Notes under the pieces: model-generated
The model's input: the letters and a program-made list of their open reading frames with translations, nothing else
Database searches by the model: none
What the model was told of the DNA's origin: nothing
Assembly: GCF_000445105.1 (NCBI RefSeq)
Contig: NZ_ATDP01000046.1
Coordinates: 1 to 35,679 of the forward strand
Direction: 5' to 3'
Source of the DNA: Sphingobium lactosutens DS20
GTDB taxonomy: Bacteria > Pseudomonadota > Alphaproteobacteria > Sphingomonadales > Sphingomonadaceae
Length of the DNA: 35,679 nt
Program-made: the position numbers and the translations under genes
Part shown: piece after piece, positions 8,155 to 13,491 of the stretch
Layout of the letters: each line of letters starts with the position of its first letter
How positions within the stretch are numbered: the stretch's first letter is position 1

Positions 8155-9135
8155 TTAGGCGGCGAGCTTGCGGTGCTGCAAGCGCCGATGTTCGATGGTC
8201 TGTTGCTTGATCCTTTCACGCTGTTTGATGATGGCCGGCGCCCTGCCGAAGTAGGCGTCGGCAGGTGTCACATTGGCCAGGCTCTCGTGGTAGCGCTGGT
8301 GGTTGTAGTGCTCGACGAAGGCCTCGATCTGAGCTTCGATGTCGCCGGGCAGGAAGTAGTTTTCCAGCAGGATGCGGTTCTTCAGGGTCTGGTGCCAGCG
8401 CTCGATCTTGCCCTGGGTTTGCGGGTGCATCGGGGCGCCGCGCACATGGCTCATCTTATTGGCCTCGATATATTCGGCCAGTTCGCCCGCGATGTAGCTG
8501 GGCCCGTTGTCGCTGAGCAGCCGCGGCTTGTGCAGCACCTTGGCGCTGTCGCAGCCGGAGGCAGCGAGCGCGAGGTCCAGCGTGTCGGTCACGTCCTCAG
8601 CCCGCATGTTGGTGCACAGTTTCCAGGCGATGATGTAGCGGGAGAAGTCATCGAGCACGGTCGACAGATACATCCAGCCCCAGCCGATGATCTTGAAGTA
8701 GGTAAAATCGGTTTGCCACATCTCATTCGGTCGGGTGGTCTTGGTGTGGAACTGATCGGCGGCCTTGATCACGACATAGGCCGGACTGGTGATCAGATCG
8801 TGGGCCTTGAGCAGGCGGTAAACCGTGGCTTCCGACACGAAGTAACGCTTCTCGTCGGTGAACCGCACGGCCAGCTCGCGCGGTGATAACTCGCTGTAAT
8901 CCAGCGCCATCTCAACGATCTGGTCCTGGATGTCGTCGCCGATGCGGTTCCACACTCGGCTTGGCGCCGACGGCCGATCCTCCAGCGCCTCCGGTCCGCC
9001 TTCCAGGAAGCGATCATACCAGCGGTAGAAGGTCCGGCGGGCGATGCCGAGTTGGTCCAGCGTCCGCTTGGCAGGCAGGTGCGACTGCTCGACGATCCGG
9101 ATGATCTCGAGCTTTTCGGAAGCGGGATACCTCAT
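8155..9135 (-). CDS. IS3-family transposase OrfB (catalytic)
   Basis: The 326-residue frame holds the DDE integrase core: Asp in WQTDFTYFK, Asp in LLSDNGPSY and Glu in QGKIERWHQTLK about 35 residues later. An N-terminal helix-turn-helix part (TLDQLGIARRTFYRWYDRF) precedes it. Its ATG at 9135 overlaps the orfA stop (ATGA). The -1 frame is open upstream of that ATG to an A7 run at 9164-9170 inside orfA, so a programmed -1 shift would give the OrfAB fusion transposase, as is usual in the family. An identical copy lies at 29905-30885. Confidence 0.93.
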   Translation of the reverse strand: MRYPASEKLEIIRIVEQSHLPAKRTLDQLGIARRTFYRWYDRFLEGGPEALEDRPSAPSRVWNRIGDDIQDQIVEMALDYSELSPRELAVRFTDEKRYFVSEATVYRLLKAHDLITSPAYVVIKAADQFHTKTTRPNEMWQTDFTYFKIIGWGWMYLSTVLDDFSRYIIAWKLCTNMRAEDVTDTLDLALAASGCDSAKVLHKPRLLSDNGPSYIAGELAEYIEANKMSHVRGAPMHPQTQGKIERWHQTLKNRILLENYFLPGDIEAQIEAFVEHYNHQRYHESLANVTPADAYFGRAPAIIKQRERIKQQTIEHRRLQHRKLAA

Positions 9136-9518
9136 TCTTCGTCGCCCCCATCCGCGATCATGCTTTTTTTCAGCAGACGGTTCTCGAGCGTCAGGTCGGC
9201 CACGCATTCCTTCAGGGCACGGGCCTCACGGCGCAGATCCTGCACTTCGCCGGTCGTTGCGGCACGGGCGGTGTCGCCGGCCAGGCGGCGCTTGCCGGCC
9301 TCCATGAACTCCTTCGACCACACGTAATACAGGCTCTGCGCAATGCCTTCCTTGCGGCACAGCTCGGCGATGCTGTCCTCGCCGCGCAGGCCATCCAGCA
9401 CAATGCGGATCTTGTCCTCAGCTGAGAAGTGCCGCCGCGTCTGCCGCCGGATGTCCTTCACCACCCGCTCAGCAGGGGCCTTGGCGGGCGATTTTTTCAT
9501 GGAGGGTTGGGGCTTCAT
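9132..9518 (-). CDS. IS3-family OrfA (HTH_Tnp_1 / DNA-binding)
   Basis: The 128-residue protein has the IS3 OrfA layout: a helix-turn-helix (DSIAELCRKEGIAQSLYYVWSK, split by the turn) followed by a leucine-zipper-like coiled coil (LRREARALKECVADLTLENRLLKKS). It binds the terminal repeats and gives the N-terminal half of the OrfAB transposase by frameshift at AAAAAAA (9170-9164). The ATG at 9518 is preceded by GGAACG; an earlier TTG at 9551 with a stronger AAGGAGGG is also possible, and an ATG at 9501 lies inside. The start region lies in a long hairpin (9501-9557). Confidence 0.88.
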   Translation of the reverse strand: MKPQPSMKKSPAKAPAERVVKDIRRQTRRHFSAEDKIRIVLDGLRGEDSIAELCRKEGIAQSLYYVWSKEFMEAGKRRLAGDTARAATTGEVQDLRREARALKECVADLTLENRLLKKSMIADGGDEE

Positions 9519-9557
9519 CTTCGTTCCTTCGTCACTGCGACGAAGCCCCAACCCTCC
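9501..9557. promoter_or_regulatory. Long stem-loop over the orfA translation start (copy 1)
   Basis: Perfect 16-bp arms (GGAGGGTTGGGGCTTC at 9501-9516 and its complement at 9542-9557) enclose 25 bases. In RNA read from outside the IS this stem would hide the GGAGGG ribosome site and the orfA ATG. This is the design used by IS10 and IS50 to prevent transposase synthesis from readthrough transcripts. An identical structure is at 31251-31307. Confidence 0.55.
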
Positions 9558-9603
9558 TTAATTCACAACCTCAAATCTGTGCCATTGGTGCTGACGGGGG
9601 ACA

Positions 9604-9811
9604 TCAGTGCATTGAGGGTCGGGAAACTTACGTCGGACATCAGGTGATAAGGCGGCGGCGCGAAAGCCGGACCAACCACACGCTTGGTGGCGACCCCGGT
9701 CGCGCCGACGAGCTTGGGACCGGCAAAGGGCAAATGCTCTTCGCGATATGCGCGATCGAACTCCTCTGCGTCCTTGGGGATCGGGTAGAGAATGAGCAGA
9801 TGGGCCGTCAT
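9604..9811 (-). pseudogene. EthD-family protein, 3'-truncated by IS
   Basis: About 69 codons of an EthD-type protein remain (start HLLILYPIPKDAEEFDRAY, then EEHLPFAGP). Complete members have roughly 100 residues, form ferredoxin-like alpha/beta barrel dimers and often accompany degradation or stress genes. The frame enters IS copy 1 at 9603 and would end there after 13 foreign residues, so the C-terminal strand is lost. The ATG at 9811 has GAGAGG upstream. A candidate HxlR operator lies 66 bp upstream and a CTATAC-like -10 follows it, so this gene probably had its own promoter downstream of the DUF488 gene. Confidence 0.75.
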
Positions 9812-9876
9812 ACAGCACGCCTCTCGTCGCAGATGTGAACGAGAAGCCGTATAGGTGGATCCCTAATCGCGATGGG

Positions 9877-9891
9877 GTATGGAATCCGGAC
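9877..9891 (-). promoter_or_regulatory. Candidate HxlR operator, site 2 (before EthD gene)
   Basis: GTATGGAATCCGGAC, followed by CT, lies between the DUF488 gene and the EthD remnant, 66 bp before the EthD start. It matches site 1 at 14 of 15 positions and site 3 at 12 of 15. Confidence 0.5.
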
Positions 9892-9914
9892 CTGCCGCCG
9901 GCGACTGTCGTGAG

Positions 9915-10301
9915 CTATCGGATGTTCGCGCCTCGATCGTTCAGGAGGTCACGCAGAACGGAACGGTGACAGCGAGCCTCGTCCTCACAATAGCATCCGA
10001 CCGACAGGTCGGCGTCGTGCGAAAGGGCCGCCAGCAGATCAAGGGTGCGCGATGGCATCGGCGCACCCATCTCCGCTTTGAAAGCGCGGACAAAGGTGGC
10101 CCATTCCTGGTCAGTGACCACAGCCTTGCCTTGCGCCATCAACTCGGCACTGGGCGAGAGGTCAGGATACCAGACGTCGAACCAATCCTCGTTGGCATAG
10201 TTCTCCTTGCGAACACCGCGGGGCGGTCGCCGGACGGTGCCAATCCGCGTTCCTTCCCGCGGGGTGCGAGGTTCGCCCAAGCGGACGATCTTCAACGTCA
10301 T
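9915..10301 (-). CDS. DUF488-family protein
   Basis: The 128-residue protein belongs to the DUF488 (YeaO-like) family of small proteins of unknown biochemical role. Visible family marks are the N-terminal IVRLGEPR.…GTRIGTVRRPP segment, an acidic WFDVWYPDLSPS segment and the C-terminal GCYCEDEARCHRSVLRDLL with the conserved Cys-His-Arg. The ATG at 10301 overlaps the stop of the HxlR gene by 4 nt, so it is translated from the same message. Its link with a Cys-containing regulator suggests a role in a thiol or oxidant response, but that is inference from context. Confidence 0.82.
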   Translation of the reverse strand: MTLKIVRLGEPRTPREGTRIGTVRRPPRGVRKENYANEDWFDVWYPDLSPSAELMAQGKAVVTDQEWATFVRAFKAEMGAPMPSRTLDLLAALSHDADLSVGCYCEDEARCHRSVLRDLLNDRGANIR

Positions 10302-11005
10302 GCCGTCGCCTCCGACAAAGCCGAGCCCGTCGTCACACCCTCGCGGACAACCGGCTCAACATGAGCGAAACGATACAGATCGAACCACTTGGGAAAAGCA
10401 CGCGCGAGTGCCTTCTGACCTTCGACCGCCAATCCCAGTCTTTGGGCGCCGACAAAGCTCATGTCACCGCGCCACCAGGCCACAAGCGCATGCAGAGGGC
10501 CACGAACGCAGACAGGTTCCGGGAAGCCGGGATTTTGGTGGCAGAGCGACGCTTCGGTCTTCTTCAGCAGCATGAAGCGTTGCCGATGGCCGCGAACCTC
10601 GAAGCGCACCACTAGCGGCTCCTTGGGAAGAGCCTCGAAATTAACTCGCCTTTGCATGTCGACCAGCAGCGGCTCAAGGTCGAGATCCTCATCTACCGGG
10701 TCGCGCGTCAGCCAGCGCTGTCCCCATGTGCCAAGCGCCCCCACCAGGGTCATCAACTCCTGCCCTGCCTGCGTGAGGGTGTATTCTGGGCCGTGAGCTC
10801 CGTCGGCTCTCTCGATCGCTCCAATGAACACGAGGGCTTGCAACCGTTCTGACAAAACGGTGCGAGAAATACGCGGAATGCCTCGGCGAATGTCGTTGAA
10901 ACGGCGGCTGCCTGACAGAATTTCGCGGACGATCAGAAGCGTCCAGCGGCCACCCAAAGCCTCGTGGGCGCGGGCCATCGAGCAGAATTGTCCATATCCG
11001 GTCAT
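10298..11005 (-). CDS. HxlR-family transcriptional regulator with C-terminal extension
   Basis: The 235-residue protein starts with a winged helix-turn-helix of the HxlR type (EALGGRWTLLIVREILSG, RRFNDI, ISRTVLSERLQAL, GPEYTLTQAG). HxlR proteins such as YodB and HypR are dimers that sense quinones or disulfide stress through an N-terminal cysteine; here Cys8 is in that place. A second half of about 110 residues (from EDLDLEPLLVDM) resembles an SCP2-like domain, known in longer members. The ATG at 11005 follows AAGAGGG. The 15-bp palindrome 36 bp upstream is a likely autoregulatory site. It is co-transcribed with the DUF488 gene. Confidence 0.85.
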   Translation of the reverse strand: MTGYGQFCSMARAHEALGGRWTLLIVREILSGSRRFNDIRRGIPRISRTVLSERLQALVFIGAIERADGAHGPEYTLTQAGQELMTLVGALGTWGQRWLTRDPVDEDLDLEPLLVDMQRRVNFEALPKEPLVVRFEVRGHRQRFMLLKKTEASLCHQNPGFPEPVCVRGPLHALVAWWRGDMSFVGAQRLGLAVEGQKALARAFPKWFDLYRFAHVEPVVREGVTTGSALSEATA

Positions 11006-11040
11006 GCGGCCCTCTTAGCACAGAGCCCCCGCCGAAAGCA

Positions 11041-11055
11041 GTCCGGATTCCGGAC
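11041..11055. promoter_or_regulatory. Candidate HxlR operator, site 3 (autoregulation)
   Basis: GTCCGGATTCCGGAC has perfect 7-bp arms around one central base, 36 bp before the HxlR start. It is the most symmetric of the three copies and could also act on the plus-strand remnant starting at 11134. Confidence 0.55.
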
Positions 11056-11133
11056 CTAATGGTACACAGCATGCGCTTCGCGCTCGTGGGCAATTCCTCT
11101 GAATTTGCAGATTTATTTATGTGGAGGAAAATC

Positions 11134-11645
11134 ATGCGTGCTTCTGTTTCAAAGAATGTCGCCGCGATCAAAGCTGCAAGCATTGAAATCGGGTCGCGGA
11201 TCGAGGAGGCCGAGGATATCGAGGCCGCCGTCAAGTTGTGCGAAAAGCTGACCGAGGCATGCAGGCTGGATCACGAGGCAGGATTTCAGATCTTGCGGCC
11301 CCTCAGAATGCCCACTGGCTCAAAATGGCGATGGAGCGTGATGAGCGGGGACGGGTTCGCATCGTCAGCGTCCGCACGAACGACACCTCCGATGACAACA
11401 ATCATGATGTTGTGACAGCGCCGAATGTCTGGATGAAAATCTCTTCGGATACGAAAACGGTCGGGTTCTACTATTCGACGGACCAGAAGAGCTGGCAGCT
11501 GATCCGCTTGTTCAAAAATGACTATCCTCAGAAGCTGTGGGTGGGCGTGAGCGCGCAATCGCCGCAGGGCAAGGGATCTGTGACCCAGTTCCGGGACCTG
11601 ACCCTGACCAAGACCAGCATTTCGGATTTTCGCCTCGGCCTCTGA
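11134..11645 (+). pseudogene. Fused remnant: unknown N-terminus plus DUF1349 C-terminal domain
   Basis: Two gene pieces meet near 11285-11295 in different frames. The first starts at a good ribosome site (GGAGG, ATG 11134) and encodes a helical stretch of about 50 residues (…AAIKAASIEIGSRIEEAED…) that I do not recognise. The second, in another frame and open to the stop at 11645, encodes about 110 residues of a DUF1349 beta-sandwich domain: HWLKMAMERDE, then VRTNDTSDDNNHDVV, VWMKISSD and GFYYSTDQKSWQLIR. Its N-terminal half is missing. A frame running from 11238 covers the second piece but begins in foreign sequence. I read this as a deletion scar. Confidence 0.6.
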
Positions 11646-11678
11646 CGGCGCAAAATCGACCCGGGAAAGACAACGACA

Positions 11679-12284
11679 ATGAAGATTCTCATCGTTGGGG
11701 CTAACGGCCTCATGGGACAGGCTGCGCTCAAAGGCCTCGCCCACCACGACGTCGTGACCGCCAGCCGCTCTGGCTCGACATGCGATCACCAAGTGGACAT
11801 TACCAACACGGCATCTATCCGAGCGCTGTTTGAAAAGGTCGGACAAGTCGATGCCGTGATCTGCGCCGTTGGCCACTGCGAGTACGCGCCCTTCGTGACC
11901 ATGACCGATGATCAATGGCGCGTAACCATCGAAAGCAAGCTGCTCGGGCAGATCAACCTGGTGCGTGTAGGCTGTGACTATGTCGCTGACTGCGGCTCGT
12001 TTACCCTCATTTCCGGGATCTTGAATATCAAGCCCGTTCCCGAGGCGATCGCGGATGCGACGACCAGCGGCGCGATCGACACATTCGTGCGCTGCGTCGC
12101 GCACGAAATGCCGCGCGGCATACGGATCAACGTGGTCAATCCGACCGTCCTCGAGGAGGCGTGGGACGTCTATGGTGCCATGATGCCGGGCTTCGAGCCG
12201 GTTCCGGGCGCGCTCGTGGGGAAGGCATTTCAACGGTCGGTCGAAGGGTTCATATCCGGTGAGGTTCTGATCGTGGACGCCTGA
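11679..12284 (+). CDS. Short-chain dehydrogenase/reductase family protein
   Basis: The 201-residue protein has a Rossmann fold with the nucleotide-binding loop GANGLMG at residues 7-13, the acidic DITNTASI turn and the AVGH segment that matches the NNAG strand. The typical catalytic Tyr-x-x-x-Lys is absent: the expected place after LISGIL reads IADATTSGAIDTFVR. A recognised subfamily of about 200 residues has the same loss and the conserved ending GIRINVVNPTVLEEAW, so it is a natural variant, not damage. The activity is unknown. It starts 33 bp after the DUF1349 remnant and is followed by a terminator-like stem. Confidence 0.8.
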   Translation: MKILIVGANGLMGQAALKGLAHHDVVTASRSGSTCDHQVDITNTASIRALFEKVGQVDAVICAVGHCEYAPFVTMTDDQWRVTIESKLLGQINLVRVGCDYVADCGSFTLISGILNIKPVPEAIADATTSGAIDTFVRCVAHEMPRGIRINVVNPTVLEEAWDVYGAMMPGFEPVPGALVGKAFQRSVEGFISGEVLIVDA

Positions 12285-12294
12285 TGTCGCTGGC

Positions 12295-12316
12295 AGCTCC
12301 CGCGTTCGCGGGGCTT
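12295..12316 (+). terminator. Terminator-like stem-loop after the SDR gene
   Basis: CCCGC and GCGGG around the loop GTTC, extended by AGC/GCT with one bulged base, are followed by TTTCG, 11 bp after the SDR stop codon. The stem is short but well placed. Confidence 0.45.
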
Positions 12317-12384
12317 TCGAATACCCAGCTATGATCGCAGCCCAGTGGCCTTCGACAAGGCAGGCCTTGGCCCCCGACCGGGCA

Positions 12385-12615
12385 TCAACCGCGACCGGTC
12401 ATAAAGTAAACAAACAGCGATCCGGCGCCGACGAGCATCAAGAGCCATGCCACAAGCCTGCCGATCCGTTCGAGCGTCCGGATCAGGAGGGCATGGCCGT
12501 AGGAGTTGAATTCCTGCACGCCTGCGACATTGCGCCGATTGAACGCTCGTTGATTGGTCCAAAGGATGATGCCGACGCCCAAGGCCAGCATGATGGCTCC
12601 TACGGTCACATTCAT
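12385..12615 (-). CDS. Small two-helix membrane protein, unknown
   Basis: The 76-residue product has two membrane segments (VGAIMLALGVGIILW and LVAWLLMLVGAGSLFVYFM) joined by a polar loop of about 30 residues with several Arg and Asn. I recognise no family with a known role. The ATG at 12615 follows AAAGGAC at a suitable distance, which supports a real gene. It is convergent with the SDR gene and is separated from the DUF305 gene by a 198-bp stretch with two strong hairpins. Confidence 0.6.
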   Translation of the reverse strand: MNVTVGAIMLALGVGIILWTNQRAFNRRNVAGVQEFNSYGHALLIRTLERIGRLVAWLLMLVGAGSLFVYFMTGRG

Positions 12616-12671
12616 CAGACGTCCTTTCAGCAGTGTGTTCGTTGCAACTCATCAACTGTGGCGGATGCAAA

Positions 12672-12743
12672 TGCGCCTCGGCTCCATTGTTGGATACCGA
12701 GGCGCACCCATGGCTGGGTGTTGCGTTGATCAACACCCAGCCA
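12672..12743. repeat. Two tandem perfect stem-loops
   Basis: The first stem has 10-bp arms (TGCGCCTCGG at 12672-12681 and its complement at 12697-12706, 15-base loop). Four bases later the second has 13-bp arms (TGGCTGGGTGTTG at 12711-12723 and its complement at 12731-12743, 7-base loop). No T-run follows on either strand. They lie downstream of the DUF305 gene and upstream of the small membrane protein gene. They could be an RNA structure ending the copZ-DUF305 message or a mobile palindromic unit. Confidence 0.5.
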
Positions 12744-12813
12744 CCTGGCCGACCCAAGGGCTCAGGGGGACTGGGGGGCAGCCCAGAGGAGGCCGGCCAT
12801 AGGGATGCGCGGC

Positions 12814-13116
12814 TTACTGGCTACGGTCAGCGAGCCACTTCTTCATGAGCGCGATTTCTTTCTCCTGCGCATCGATGATGGCCTGCGCCAATTTGCTCAC
12901 TTCGGGATCGGAGCCGTGATCGAGAACGACGCGGGCCATGTCGATCGCGCCTTGATGGTGCGGGATCATGCCGCGCAGGAAATCGAGGTCAGCGTCCCCG
13001 CTGAACTCAATCGCCATGTCCGCATGCATGCGGTTATTTGCGACCTGATAATCGCGAATGACAGGGTTATCCGACAGGCCTTCGGCCTGATGCTCGCTAT
13101 GTCCTTCGTGCTTCAC
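12814..13116 (-). CDS. DUF305 (ferritin-like) copper-associated protein
   Basis: The 100-residue protein has the DUF305 signature: [32 protein letters not shown], where the His pair in MIPHHQGA and the Met and His residues in NNRMHADMA are thought to bind metal. The family is common beside copper and silver resistance genes. Unlike most members no signal peptide is visible, so it is probably cytosolic; a His-rich start (KHEGHSEHQ) is present. I chose the GTG at 13116, which overlaps the CopZ stop (GTGA) and follows GAGGAGG. The longer frame reaching to 13410 overlaps copZ and is not needed. Confidence 0.82.
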   Translation of the reverse strand: MKHEGHSEHQAEGLSDNPVIRDYQVANNRMHADMAIEFSGDADLDFLRGMIPHHQGAIDMARVVLDHGSDPEVSKLAQAIIDAQEKEIALMKKWLADRSQ

Positions 13117-13331
13117 GACTGCACCTCCTCGGCGCTTTCGACCAAAGTGGTCGGATAGCCATCGTCCGCCAGCGCCTTCTGGATATCTTCCTGGCTTGCG
13201 GTGGTGGTCACGGAAATGGTGCGCGACACGGTATCGGCCTCGACAGTGGCCGCAGGATCGACCTTGCCGATCGCCTCGTTGATGTGCCGGACGCACGATC
13301 CGCAGGTCATGTCCTGGACGTGGAACTGCAT
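13113..13331 (-). CDS. copZ: CopZ-like heavy-metal-associated domain protein
   Basis: The 72-residue product is a single HMA domain of ferredoxin-like fold that carries Cu(I) to a P-type ATPase. The metal site [11 protein letters not shown] is at residues 7-17, and the fold continues with [14 protein letters not shown] and ends with [11 protein letters not shown]. The ATG at 13331 has GAGGAG upstream. It diverges from copA and its promoter carries a CueR-type element almost identical to the one before copA, so both directions should respond to copper together. The DUF305 gene follows with a 4-nt overlap. Confidence 0.88.
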   Translation of the reverse strand: MQFHVQDMTCGSCVRHINEAIGKVDPAATVEADTVSRTISVTTTASQEDIQKALADDGYPTTLVESAEEVQS

Positions 13332-13373
13332 CGGGATTCTCCTCAAAATTCGAGTTCGTCCCGTAAGAAATGG

Positions 13374-13397
13374 GGCTTGCCATCGTTGGAAGGTCAA
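13374..13397 (-). promoter_or_regulatory. CueR-type promoter element facing copZ
   Basis: Read on the minus strand, TTGACC (13397-13392) starts a dyad ACCTTCC-N7-GCAAGCC. The 24-bp stretch matches the one facing copA at 22 positions. A MerR-family activator such as CueR binds such a long-spacer promoter between -35 and -10. Confidence 0.65.
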
Positions 13398-13423
13398 CCC
13401 GCCCGGCCAAAAAAACTTGAACC

Positions 13424-13447
13424 TTGACCTTCCAATGATGGGAAGCC
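13424..13447 (+). promoter_or_regulatory. CueR-type promoter element facing copA
   Basis: TTGACC at 13424-13429 starts a dyad ACCTTCC-N7-GGAAGCC, close to the known CueR operator ACCTTCC-N7-GGAAGGT. It lies 45 bp before the copA start. The -10 box is poor, as expected for a promoter that needs an activator. Confidence 0.7.
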
Positions 13448-13491
13448 TCACATGGGGTTGGTCAAGTTCGCGAGAATCGAGGAAGCGGAAC

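Larger units (their letters stand above)
8081..9603 (-). mobile_element. IS3-family insertion sequence, copy 1 (1523 bp)
   Basis: The ends were set by comparing two copies in this window that share sequence from 8081 to 9603 and from 29831 to 31353 (offset 21750); I saw no difference between them. The terminal inverted repeats begin TGTCCGTCGTCAG at the left and TGTCCCCCGTCAG at the right, with about 19 of 26 matches. Two overlapping frames, orfA and orfB, have the IS3-family layout. The flanking bases (…TCGTC before and TCAGT… after) do not form a target duplication, and the two interrupted genes (TonB receptor and EthD) are different. The junction is therefore the result of a deletion or recombination rather than a simple insertion. 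Confidence 0.93.

Noticed and set aside
8146..8886. 246-codon plus-strand frame opposite IS OrfB (also at 29896-30636)
   Set aside because: Mirror frame of the DDE transposase; no family resemblance and no ribosome site.
12711..12743. Integron attC site
   Set aside because: The hairpin is a perfect palindrome without the unpaired bases and R/L box layout of attC, and no integron integrase is present; the recombinase at 19093 is a general tyrosine recombinase.
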